A stretch of DNA of 64,000 nucleotides. Source: Limnohabitans sp. Lineage in GTDB: Bacteria > Pseudomonadota > Gammaproteobacteria > Burkholderiales > Burkholderiaceae_C. The notes under the pieces are model-generated. The model did not search any database, was not told the DNA's origin, and saw only the letters and a list, made by a program, of their open reading frames with translations. The translations under genes were made by a program, and so were the position numbers. The stretch covers positions 1 through 64,000 of the forward strand of contig JAOATL010000003.1 of the NCBI GenBank assembly GCA_030158125.1. Direction: 5' to 3'. This document shows positions 36,225-43,877 of the stretch, piece after piece (positions within the stretch are counted from its first letter, which is position 1; the number at the start of each line of letters is the position of its first letter).

Positions 36225-38234
36225 ATGGCCATCAAATATGGAACTGCTGGCAATGACAACCCTTTGCGGGGAACGTCTGGCAATGACTCGCTGTATGGGC
36301 TGGGGGGCGATGACCTTATTTTGTCTGAAGATGGCGAAGACTATGTTGAGGCGGGTGATGGGGATGATGAGATCAATGGCTACGATGGGGAGGCGGGGTC
36401 CTACACCTACTACCCAGTCATTGGTTTAAAAACAATTCACGGTGGCAACGGCAACGACTTCATTGTGGGCGGCGCCGTTGGTGATGCCTTGTATGGCGAT
36501 GATGGCAGTGATCAGATTTATGGCCGCAATGGCAACGATGTAATCAGTGGAGGCTTGGGCGCTGACTTCATGAGCGGCGGCGCTGGCGATGACACTTTTT
36601 ATGTGTCTGATTTCCATGATGTGATTGATGACTTGGAAGGCAATGACACCGCATACGTCGCCACCAGTTTCGTCAAAATTCCAAGCACGATTGAGCGAGT
36701 GGTTTACACCGATGGTGCATTGGCGTTGCCTTACTGGATTGATGCATTGTTGCCAGACGATGGCGCAGGCAACGCATTTGATACCCTGCTGGGAAGTGGT
36801 CGCACCTACTTCTACACCTTTCCAACATCACTGCCCTCGTACGACACCAACGCCAGCCATGGCTTGGGTTTCAAGGCTTTCAGCAATGTGCAAATGGCAA
36901 GGACGGAAAGTGCACTGAGTGAGGTGTCTTCTGTGATCAATGTGCATTTTCAGAAAACCAACAATGCCGGTGTGTTGAACACCTTGGTATTTGCCAACAA
37001 CGATCAGGTGTCTTCCGCAGGGTTTGGTAATTTTCCCAGCGCCTACATGATCGGCAGCGATTTGTATTTTGACAACTCAGATTTGAATGCCAGCTTTGCC
37101 GATCGAACGTATGGTGCATTAACGCTTGTCCACGAGATTGGCCACGGCTTGGGTTTGGAGCATCCTTTTTCACATGCGCAGGCCGGTGGCAGTGGGCTGG
37201 CCGATCCGCCCTACCTGACAGGTATGGAAGAAAGCACCACTTGGACCGTGATGAGCTACAACGACTCGTCGGCGCAATACTTTTTAAGCTTCAGCCCCCT
37301 CGACATTGCCGCGTTGCAATATGTGTACGGGCCTAGCAAAACGTCACGCACCGGCAACAACACCTATCAATTGTCTGCGACTGAACCCAACTTCATTTGG
37401 GATGGCGCAGGGGTCGACACGGTGGATGCGTCAGGACTTAACCAAGGTGTCACTGTTTACCTCACGCCTGGGCACTGGGGACATGTGGGCAATGTCAAAT
37501 CGAACAGCATCACGGCACCGGGCCAGGTCACTGTCAATTTTGGTTCCGCCATTGAAAACCTCACGGGGACATCTTTTGCAGACAAGTTGTTCGGCAATGA
37601 GTTGGCCAATGCGCTGATAGGTGGCACAGGCAGCGATTGGCTAGAAGGTTGGGCTGGCCAAGACTATTTGGTAGGTGGTCTGGGCGACGACCAGTTGACG
37701 GGTGGACCAGGCATCGACACCGCGCAGTTTAGCGGCGCTTATGACAGCTACAAGCTCACCCTTTCGTCCAGTGCATTGGGTGTGAAAGACAAACGCAGCA
37801 ATGCCGATGGCACCGATGTGCTGAGCAGTGTCGAGCGCCTCAAGTTTGCCGACAAAACAGTGGCCATGGACCTGGCGGGCAACGCCGGCGTGGTGGTTAA
37901 AGTGATTGGCGCCGTTCTGGGTGCAGATGCTGTCAAGTTACCCAACGTGGTGGGCATTGGCTTGCGCTATGTCGACAACGGCATGAGCTATGCCGATTTG
38001 GGTTTAACCGCCTTGAACGCCGTGGGCGCCTTCACACCCGATGCCATTGTGTCAACCCTGTGGCGCAACGTGGTGGGCTTGGCGGCATCTGACAAAGACA
38101 AAGCCCCGTACCTGAAAATGCTGGCAGAGGGCACCCAGCCGGGGGATCTGGTGATCTTGGCCGGCGACTTTTCAATGAACGTCAGCAAAATCGGGTTGAT
38201 GGGCTTGTCGCAAACGGGCATTGAGTTCAGTTAG
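36225..38234 (+). CDS. RTX zinc metalloprotease, serralysin-like, unusual domain order
   Basis: The 669-residue protein begins with calcium-binding nonapeptide repeats such as GTSGNDSLYGLGGDDLI and GGNGNDFIVGGAVGD (residues about 10-135). An M10/serralysin catalytic domain follows: zinc motif HEIGHGLGLEH at residues 303-313 and Met-turn VMSYND with the methionine at 343 and Tyr 345. A second short repeat block (GGTGSDWLEGWAGQD, about 470-505) and a C-terminal DUF4214-like region come last. Usual serralysins have the protease first. No signal peptide is seen, so type I secretion is expected, but no exporter is adjacent; the system at 59-63.7 kb is a candidate. Direct repeats flank the gene, which may have been acquired. 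Confidence 0.88.
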   Translation: MAIKYGTAGNDNPLRGTSGNDSLYGLGGDDLILSEDGEDYVEAGDGDDEINGYDGEAGSYTYYPVIGLKTIHGGNGNDFIVGGAVGDALYGDDGSDQIYGRNGNDVISGGLGADFMSGGAGDDTFYVSDFHDVIDDLEGNDTAYVATSFVKIPSTIERVVYTDGALALPYWIDALLPDDGAGNAFDTLLGSGRTYFYTFPTSLPSYDTNASHGLGFKAFSNVQMARTESALSEVSSVINVHFQKTNNAGVLNTLVFANNDQVSSAGFGNFPSAYMIGSDLYFDNSDLNASFADRTYGALTLVHEIGHGLGLEHPFSHAQAGGSGLADPPYLTGMEESTTWTVMSYNDSSAQYFLSFSPLDIAALQYVYGPSKTSRTGNNTYQLSATEPNFIWDGAGVDTVDASGLNQGVTVYLTPGHWGHVGNVKSNSITAPGQVTVNFGSAIENLTGTSFADKLFGNELANALIGGTGSDWLEGWAGQDYLVGGLGDDQLTGGPGIDTAQFSGAYDSYKLTLSSSALGVKDKRSNADGTDVLSSVERLKFADKTVAMDLAGNAGVVVKVIGAVLGADAVKLPNVVGIGLRYVDNGMSYADLGLTALNAVGAFTPDAIVSTLWRNVVGLAASDKDKAPYLKMLAEGTQPGDLVILAGDFSMNVSKIGLMGLSQTGIEFS

Positions 38235-38272
38235 AGCGACTCTGCGACCCTGCATCTACCTAAAATTCCTTA

Positions 38273-38301
38273 AAATTAATGTTACTCTGACCCCAATTAA
38301 T
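38273..38301. repeat. 29-bp direct repeat, right copy
   Basis: It matches the repeat at 36176-36204 with a single A for G difference. It lies 39 bp after the RTX protease stop and 20 bp before the DUF4266 gene. Same orientation as the left copy. Confidence 0.8.
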
Positions 38302-38320
38302 TTGAACAAGGACAAGCTGC

Positions 38321-38539
38321 ATGTGTGCCAAATTCTTGGCGTTGATGGCCCTCTTGGCGTTGCAGGCGTGCTCGCACATACAGCCTGTGGCGGCTTGGCA
38401 AAAAGGAACGCTGGCACTGCCTGAGATGAGCTTTGACGATGACTTGCTAGAGCGCGGTTACAAAGAACACATCTACAGCAGCAAAGAAGCATCGGCCGGT
38501 GGATCGGGTGTGGGCGGAGGTGGCTGTGGCTGCAACTAA
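38321..38539 (+). CDS. DUF4266 small lipoprotein
   Basis: This 72-residue protein has a lipoprotein signal (MCAKFLALMALLALQAC, lipobox LQAC). The mature part reads AAWQKGTLALPEMSF, then DDDLLERGYKEHIYSSKEA, and it ends in a Gly-rich tail with the Cys-Gly-Cys-Asn terminus. This is the DUF4266 pattern. The function is unknown. The gene is followed directly by DUF3570, ApbE and thioredoxin-like genes. The paired C-terminal cysteines could be oxidised by, or reduced by, the thioredoxin-like protein. It could instead be a substrate of post-translational modification. Both are inference. Confidence 0.88.
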   Translation: MCAKFLALMALLALQACSHIQPVAAWQKGTLALPEMSFDDDLLERGYKEHIYSSKEASAGGSGVGGGGCGCN

Positions 38540-39722
38540 AACCCCTTCACACAGCACAGAACTGGGCGCTGCACTGCTCAGTGCCGCCATGGCCTTGCCG
38601 TGCATCATGGGGGCGGCCCACGCCGGAAGTGCGCCAGAAAAAGGCACCCTCAGTTTCAAATTCCTCAACTACCAAGAGCGACAACAGCTTGGCAAAGATA
38701 CCGCTGTAGGCGGTGCCCCTCTCAGTGGCTACTCTGGCGCCTCTGCCTTTGATGAGCGCATTCGCGTCAAAGCCAGTGCCACCAACATCATGTTGCCATT
38801 GAACGCTGAGTGGTCCATGGCAGGCACTCTCATTACTGACAGCATCTCGGGTGCATCGCCTGCGTATCACACGCAAGCTTTGTCGGGCATGAAAGATTTT
38901 CGGCGTGCAGTAGACACCTCGCTCACACGCTACTTGCCGAACGGCACCCTCACAGTGGGCATGAGTCATTCTGGTGAGAACGATTACGTGTCGCGAGCGG
39001 TGTCTGTTTTGACCACACAAGTGTCTGAAGATAAAAACACCACTTGGACTGCGGGTCTGGGTTTAAACCGCGACGCCATTCAACCCGCCAATTTCATTGT
39101 GACCCATGAACAAAAGAAGGGCGCAGACCTGTTGCTGGGTGTCACACAAGTGTTCAGCATGAATGACATTGTGCAAGTCAACCTAGGGCATTACAGCGGC
39201 CACGGGTACTTTTCCGATCCGTACAAAATTTACGATGAGCGCCCTAGAGATCGGCAGCATCAAACGTTTCAGGCCCGATGGAACCACCATGTGGCTGCGT
39301 GGGGCGGTACATCGCGCTTGGCTTATCGCTACTACACCGATACGTGGGGCATTCGCTCGCATACCCTCGATGCTGAATGGGTGCAGCGCTTGGGAAGTGA
39401 TTGGCGTGTGGCGCCTTTGCTGCGTTTGTATTCACAAAATGCGGCGCGCTTTTATGTGGAAGTCGATCCGCGCATTGCGCCTTTTCCACCCAGTCCATTG
39501 CCCAGTGCTGTCCATTTTTCCGAAGACCAGCGACTCAGTGCCTTTGGTGCCATCACCATGGGTCTTAAAGTCACGCGCCAGTTGAATGTGGACACCTCAG
39601 TGGATGTGAAGGTGGAACAATACGGACAAAAAGCGGTTTGGAAATTCACAGGCGTAGGCAGTCAAGGGCTTGCGCCGTTTTATGCGCGCAGCATTCAAGT
39701 GGGCATCACGCACGCATTTTGA
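38526..39722 (+). CDS. DUF3570 outer-membrane beta-barrel protein with flavinylation-like motif
   Basis: The protein is about 398 residues from GTG 38526, which has GGAGG at proper spacing and overlaps the DUF4266 gene by 14 bp; GTG 38499 is an alternative. A signal peptide ends near GAAHA-GS. The mature protein is rich in alternating hydrophobic strands and ends in VGITHAF, a terminal phenylalanine as in outer-membrane barrels. Residues 105-111 read DSISGAS, which fits the Dxx(S/T)GA(T/S) pattern to which ApbE attaches FMN, and apbE is the next gene. Function is unknown; a flavin-bearing outer-membrane protein is my inference. Confidence 0.85.
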   Translation: MAATKTPSHSTELGAALLSAAMALPCIMGAAHAGSAPEKGTLSFKFLNYQERQQLGKDTAVGGAPLSGYSGASAFDERIRVKASATNIMLPLNAEWSMAGTLITDSISGASPAYHTQALSGMKDFRRAVDTSLTRYLPNGTLTVGMSHSGENDYVSRAVSVLTTQVSEDKNTTWTAGLGLNRDAIQPANFIVTHEQKKGADLLLGVTQVFSMNDIVQVNLGHYSGHGYFSDPYKIYDERPRDRQHQTFQARWNHHVAAWGGTSRLAYRYYTDTWGIRSHTLDAEWVQRLGSDWRVAPLLRLYSQNAARFYVEVDPRIAPFPPSPLPSAVHFSEDQRLSAFGAITMGLKVTRQLNVDTSVDVKVEQYGQKAVWKFTGVGSQGLAPFYARSIQVGITHAF

Positions 39723-39724
39723 TC

Positions 39725-40639
39725 ATGCACGCTAGTTCAAGCTTGGCCGTTCAGCGCTATCCCTTCAGGGCCATGGGCAGTGCGTGTGAAGTGGTGCTGG
39801 TGGCCAGCAGTGCGCAGGATGCCCAGCGCCTGGCGCAAAGTGCCATTGATGAAGTGCTGCGCATTGAACGCAAATACTCGCGCTACACGGCCGATTCGAT
39901 CGTTGCCAAGATCAACCAAAAAGCAGGTTTGAACGCGGTTGTGTGTGACGATGAAACATGGGCCTTGTTGCAATATGCGTCTAAGTTGCATGAACAAAGT
40001 AATGGCCTGTTTGACATCACATCGGGCGTGCTGCGAGCAGCTTGGAATTTCAAAGTGCCCGCCATACCTTCAGCAGAAATGCTAGACGAGCTGCGTGCCA
40101 AAGTAGGCTGGCAAAAGGTGGTCCTGAAAAATCAAAGCATTGCTTTGCCTATTGCAGGAATGGAAATTGACTTAGGCGGCTTTGGCAAAGAGTACGCAGC
40201 CGACAGGGCTGCACAAGTGCTGCAAACTCAAGGCGTGGCCAGTGGCTATGTGAACTTGGCAGGCGACATGCGATTCTTGGGGCCAAAACTGACGGGTGAG
40301 CCTTGGATGATTGGCATTCAAGACCCTCGCCACCCAGACCAGGTTGTGGCCACTTTGCCCATGGTGCAGGGTGGCTTGGCCACCAGTGGTGACTATGAGC
40401 GCTATTTCGAATTGAATGGCGAGCGCTATTGTCATGTGCTCAACCCCTTCACAGGATGGCCGGTGAAGTATTGGCGCACTGTGAGTGTGACGGCGCCTGC
40501 GGCTGTGGTGGCAGGCTGCACCAGCACCATGGCGATGCTGATGGAACAAGAGGGGCTGTCATTTTTGCAAGCCACAGGCTTTGATTTTTTGGCAATTGAC
40601 CATGCAGGCAATGTGCACATGCGTCAGCAAGCCGCTTGA
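39725..40639 (+). CDS. apbE: FAD:protein FMN transferase (ApbE)
   Basis: The 304-residue ApbE-family protein covalently attaches FMN from FAD to Ser/Thr in target proteins outside the cytoplasm. It starts MHASSSLAVQRYPFRAMGSACEVVLVA. Further landmarks are ITSGVLRAAW, VNLAGDMRFLGPK, GGLATSGDYERYF and NPFTGWPVKYW, all typical of the family. There is no obvious signal peptide in this frame, so the periplasmic location is unclear; an N-terminal uncleaved or missed segment is possible. It begins 2 bp after DUF3570. No FMN-bind or Nqr/Rnf target gene is in the window, so DUF3570 is the nearest candidate. Confidence 0.88.
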   Translation: MHASSSLAVQRYPFRAMGSACEVVLVASSAQDAQRLAQSAIDEVLRIERKYSRYTADSIVAKINQKAGLNAVVCDDETWALLQYASKLHEQSNGLFDITSGVLRAAWNFKVPAIPSAEMLDELRAKVGWQKVVLKNQSIALPIAGMEIDLGGFGKEYAADRAAQVLQTQGVASGYVNLAGDMRFLGPKLTGEPWMIGIQDPRHPDQVVATLPMVQGGLATSGDYERYFELNGERYCHVLNPFTGWPVKYWRTVSVTAPAAVVAGCTSTMAMLMEQEGLSFLQATGFDFLAIDHAGNVHMRQQAA

Positions 40640-40685
40640 CCCCCTTTGCATTGCGTCTTTGCCTGGCCCCATTAAACTGTCGCCT

Positions 40686-41159
40686 ATGAAACTCAAATGG
40701 ATTGCAGCTTTGCTGTTGGGTCTGCTGTTGCAGACCGGTCGTGTTCTGGCCGTAGAGGCTGGCAAGCCATTGCCTGTTTTGGATTTGGCAGAAGTGCAAT
40801 CTGTCCCAGGGCAGTTTGTCTACATTGACTATTGGGCGTCGTGGTGTGGGCCTTGTCGGCAGTCTTTTCCTTGGATGAATGTTTTGCAGGCCAAGTTGGG
40901 TCCCAAGGGGCTCAAGGTGGTGGCAGTGAATGTGGATGCCAAGCGTGCAGATGCCGACAAGTTTTTGGCGCACACGCCAGCGCAGTTCACCATTGCTTAC
41001 GACCCGCAGGGTTTGTCTGCCAAGCGCTTGGCCATCAAGACCATGCCCACTTCGATGTTGGTGAGTCCGGAGGGGCTGGTGCTGTTGGTTCATTCCGGTT
41101 TTAGAACGGAAGAGGCAGGGCAGTTGGAGGCTAAGATCTTAGGCGCCATGGTGCGGTAA
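40686..41159 (+). CDS. TlpA/ResA-like thioredoxin-fold protein
   Basis: The 157-residue protein has an export segment (MKLKWIAALLLGLLLQTG, cleavage near VLA-VEAG). The thioredoxin core shows YIDYWASWCGPCRQSFPW with the CGPC active site and the cis-proline in KTMPTSMLV. It likely acts as a periplasmic disulfide reductant. The ATG at 40686 has normal spacing. It is the last gene of the DUF4266-DUF3570-apbE set, 46 bp downstream of apbE. Its job is probably to keep the CGC-type cysteines of the DUF4266 protein in a given redox state (inference). Confidence 0.88.
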   Translation: MKLKWIAALLLGLLLQTGRVLAVEAGKPLPVLDLAEVQSVPGQFVYIDYWASWCGPCRQSFPWMNVLQAKLGPKGLKVVAVNVDAKRADADKFLAHTPAQFTIAYDPQGLSAKRLAIKTMPTSMLVSPEGLVLLVHSGFRTEEAGQLEAKILGAMVR

Positions 41160-41181
41160 GGCTTTGCTGAGCTCGCTGAGT

Positions 41182-41247
41182 GAGTTTGTATTGGGCAGGC
41201 TCCTCATGCTGGGGTACCAGAAATCGTCACCTGCCCAATACAAACTC
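41182..41247. repeat. 18-bp perfect inverted repeat with 30-nt loop
   Basis: GAGTTTGTATTGGGCAGG at 41182-41199 is matched by its exact complement CCTGCCCAATACAAACTC at 41230-41247. The 30-nt loop contains its own small CTGG-GGTA-CCAG hairpin. It lies between the thioredoxin gene and the lipoprotein gene. No T run follows. It could be a strong transcription-ending stem, a small mobile-repeat, or a site for a DNA-binding or recombining protein. Confidence 0.85.
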
Positions 41248-41337
41248 CCACAGACTGCGAACAAGATGGTTGGTAGCAAAACCCTTCACGCCACTTGTCC
41301 AGTTATGATGCCAAGCAAATTCTGGAGCGCTTAAAGC

Positions 41338-41748
41338 ATGCAACAACTTGTCAGGTTCATGGGTTTGTTGTTCGCCGCTGTGCTGGCTTTGAGTTTTTCT
41401 GGCTGTGCCAGCCAAACGCGCAACATGGCGGAGAGTATCAACCCCCATGGTTTGCAATACAAAGAGGTGGTTTGTCAACGATCGTTTGAGTTGGCACCTT
41501 TTCACGATGACATCAAACTCACGCGTTTTATTGCAACCCCCACTTTGTTGTTGCTAAGTGGCGGCAGTTATTTGTTGCCACTGTTGGGTGTCAACATGGG
41601 CTTGGATGCACTGGACCATTTGGATGCATCGCATGTGTCGCAAGCTTGCGGTGGATTTGCGACGCCTTCTGAGAATATTTTGGAGAAGGTGGTGCTCGGT
41701 GCGGGCTTCAGTTTGTTCAGTGGCAATGTGCGCTTGGGACCTAATTAA
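41338..41748 (+). CDS. Predicted lipoprotein, unknown function
   Basis: The 136-residue protein has a lipoprotein signal with lipobox FSGC (MQQLVRFMGLLFAAVLALSF). The mature region contains SINPHGLQYKEVVCQRSFEL, a hydrophobic LTRFIATPTLLLLSGGSYLLP and a C-terminal VVLGAGFSLFSGNVRLGPN. I do not recognise a family. It is isolated between a repeat and the Bug gene. A GTG/TTG start choice is unnecessary. Confidence 0.6.
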   Translation: MQQLVRFMGLLFAAVLALSFSGCASQTRNMAESINPHGLQYKEVVCQRSFELAPFHDDIKLTRFIATPTLLLLSGGSYLLPLLGVNMGLDALDHLDASHVSQACGGFATPSENILEKVVLGAGFSLFSGNVRLGPN

Positions 41749-41801
41749 GTGATGGGCTAGGCCCAATTCAGTATGATGGTGTTTTAGAAGGAGTTTCGTT
41801 C

Positions 41802-42800
41802 ATGCAATTCAAAACAAGACGTCAATTGATTCAAGGTTTGATGGGGGCTGTGGCTGTCACGGCACTTGCATTGGCATCGTTCAGTGTTTCTGCGCAAAGC
41901 ACGTGGCCAAGCAAGCCTGTCAAAGTCATCGTGCCTGCGCCTGCTGGCAGCTCCTTAGATGTCATTGTGCGCGGCATGTCCGAAACGCTCAAAACCCGCT
42001 GGGGCCAGCCCTTGGTTGTAGAGAACAAGCCCGGTGCTGGTGGCACCATTGGCATGGATGCTGTGGCCAAGTCAGCACCCGATGGCCATACCTTGGGCAT
42101 TGGCTTCAATGGGCCCATTGCGTTCGGTCCCTTCATGTTCAAAAAAATGGCCTATGACCCTGCCAAAGATTTGATTCCTGTCGTCTTGACCACCTCGCAA
42201 CCTAACGTTCTGGCCGTGCCAGCCTCACATCCCGCGCAAAACTTCAAAGAGTTTGTGACGTGGGCTAAAGCCCAAGGTGACAAGGTCAGCTACGCATCAG
42301 TGGGTCAGGGGAGCTCTTCCCACTTGTCCATGGAGTTGCTGAAAACAACGGCTGGTTTTGAAGCCACGCATGTGCCTTTTACGGGCTCACCGCCAGCGGC
42401 TTTGTCGGTGGCTCAAAACGAAACACAGGCCTTGTTGGCTGTTGAGCCTGCGCTCTTGTCCTTGGTACAAGGTGGTCGTTTGAAATTGTTGGCAGTCACC
42501 AGCCCACAACGCTTGCCGTCGCGTCCCGACTTGCCCACAGTGGCCGAAGCAGGCTTTGCCGGATTTGATGCCTTGGCATGGAATGGCTTGTTTGCACCTG
42601 CGGGCACACCTGCGGATGTGATTCAGCGCATCAATGCCGATGTCAATGCCGCCATGGCCGACCCCGCATTTCGTCAAAACATGGTTAAGCAAGGGTTGAT
42701 CATTGGCGGTGGAAGTGCTGCCAACTTCAAGTCTTTCATCGACAGCGAGTCTCGCAAATGGGGTGCCATCATCACCAAAGCCGGCATCAAAATCGATTGA
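41802..42800 (+). CDS. Bug-family (TctC-like) periplasmic binding protein
   Basis: The 332-residue protein has a signal peptide beginning MQFKTRRQLIQGLMGAVAVT, with cleavage near VSA-QSTWP. The mature segment WPSKPVKVIVPAPAGSSLDVI and VVENKPGAGGTIGMDAVAKS are characteristic. It probably binds a carboxylate in the periplasm. Permease genes are not adjacent. AGAAGGAG precedes the start ATG. It is a second Bug protein in the window, only about 45% similar by eye to the one at 32452. Confidence 0.88.
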   Translation: MQFKTRRQLIQGLMGAVAVTALALASFSVSAQSTWPSKPVKVIVPAPAGSSLDVIVRGMSETLKTRWGQPLVVENKPGAGGTIGMDAVAKSAPDGHTLGIGFNGPIAFGPFMFKKMAYDPAKDLIPVVLTTSQPNVLAVPASHPAQNFKEFVTWAKAQGDKVSYASVGQGSSSHLSMELLKTTAGFEATHVPFTGSPPAALSVAQNETQALLAVEPALLSLVQGGRLKLLAVTSPQRLPSRPDLPTVAEAGFAGFDALAWNGLFAPAGTPADVIQRINADVNAAMADPAFRQNMVKQGLIIGGGSAANFKSFIDSESRKWGAIITKAGIKID

Positions 42801-42811
42801 ACAGTTTGAAC

Positions 42812-43729
42812 TCAAGCGCCTTCAAGTTGCTTTGATTTTTTGACAACTTGCAGGGTTTGAGGCATCACCTGTACCTGGATGCTGCGGGCCTCGCCCAAAG
42901 GCTCGCCGTCCGCGGCCACAGGTACATTGACACTGCTTGTCAAGCTTGCCGATTGAAATGAGCGGCACGATATCCTGGCATGACTCAGGTGCGTCCCCGT
43001 CAACAAGCGCGGCAACATCAACAGGGTTTGAAGCCTGTTGAAATGGGATGCCACCAACAAGTTCAATTGGCCATCGTCTATCAAGGCGTGTGGAACAGCG
43101 GGCATGCCTGCACCATAGCTTGACGTATTCAAACTAGATGCCAGCAAGCACAGTCCGTCGTGCATTAAATGGCCATCCGCTTGAATGCAAAGTGGCCAGT
43201 TGCGTAGATTTTGAAGTTCTCGCAATGTGGCCAACAGGTATCTGGGCAGCCCTCGCAAGAAGCTAGGGCCTGCCAACGCGCGATTGCCAACCGATGCGTC
43301 AAATCCGATGGCCAGGCTGGAGTGAAAATAGTGTGACTTGCCTAGATCAAGCGCAATGCGGCCCACATCGACAGGGCTTGACACGCCACTCAATGCAAAC
43401 GCCAAGGCGTCTTGCCACGATAGCTTGTGCAAACCCCAAGCGCGTGCGCAGTCGTTGCCACTGCCAGAAGGCACCAGCCCAACAACGTGTTTGCCGTTGA
43501 TCAAACTGGGCAGCATTTGGTTCAGCGTGCCATCGCCGCCCACCACAACAATTTTGGACCTCGTTGCACGCTGGGCAATGTCGCGATGCGCCTCTTGCAA
43601 ACTTGCGGGCATCACAATTTCAGGCTTCATCGGCAAGTGAAGTGACGTCAGCCACGCATCCATTGGCTGCAAAAGGCGTCTGGTGCTGCCACCTGCAGCG
43701 TGGGGGTTGATCAGGATGAGTGTCTGCAT
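42812..43729 (-). CDS. Diacylglycerol/lipid kinase family protein
   Basis: The 305-residue protein is of the DAGK/sphingosine-kinase-like catalytic family. It opens with MQTLILINPHAAGGSTRR, has the nucleotide-binding VVVGGDGTLNQ and GLVPSGSGNDCARAWG, typical of the family. It would phosphorylate a lipid such as diacylglycerol or act in phosphatidylglycerol-related turnover. I chose ATG 43729 because the upstream extension to 43888 overlaps the metalloprotease promoter. It ends 11 bp from the Bug gene stop, in convergent orientation. Confidence 0.85.
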   Translation of the reverse strand: MQTLILINPHAAGGSTRRLLQPMDAWLTSLHLPMKPEIVMPASLQEAHRDIAQRATRSKIVVVGGDGTLNQMLPSLINGKHVVGLVPSGSGNDCARAWGLHKLSWQDALAFALSGVSSPVDVGRIALDLGKSHYFHSSLAIGFDASVGNRALAGPSFLRGLPRYLLATLRELQNLRNWPLCIQADGHLMHDGLCLLASSLNTSSYGAGMPAVPHALIDDGQLNLLVASHFNRLQTLLMLPRLLTGTHLSHARISCRSFQSASLTSSVNVPVAADGEPLGEARSIQVQVMPQTLQVVKKSKQLEGA

Positions 43730-43877
43730 CGCCTGATTGTGCAAGTTTGCGCGCCATCGAATGACGCGGACAAACCCTGTTGAGCGCTTAACCCTAAGCA
43801 CATCAGGGCTTGGTGTTAACCCCAGTGAAGGCCTCTTTAGAATGCTCACATTACTGAATTCTAGACTTGGACTTCTC

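Noticed and set aside
41182-41247. Integron attC site
   Set aside because: The arms are perfectly complementary and lack the GTTRRRY/RYYYAAC core sites of attC.
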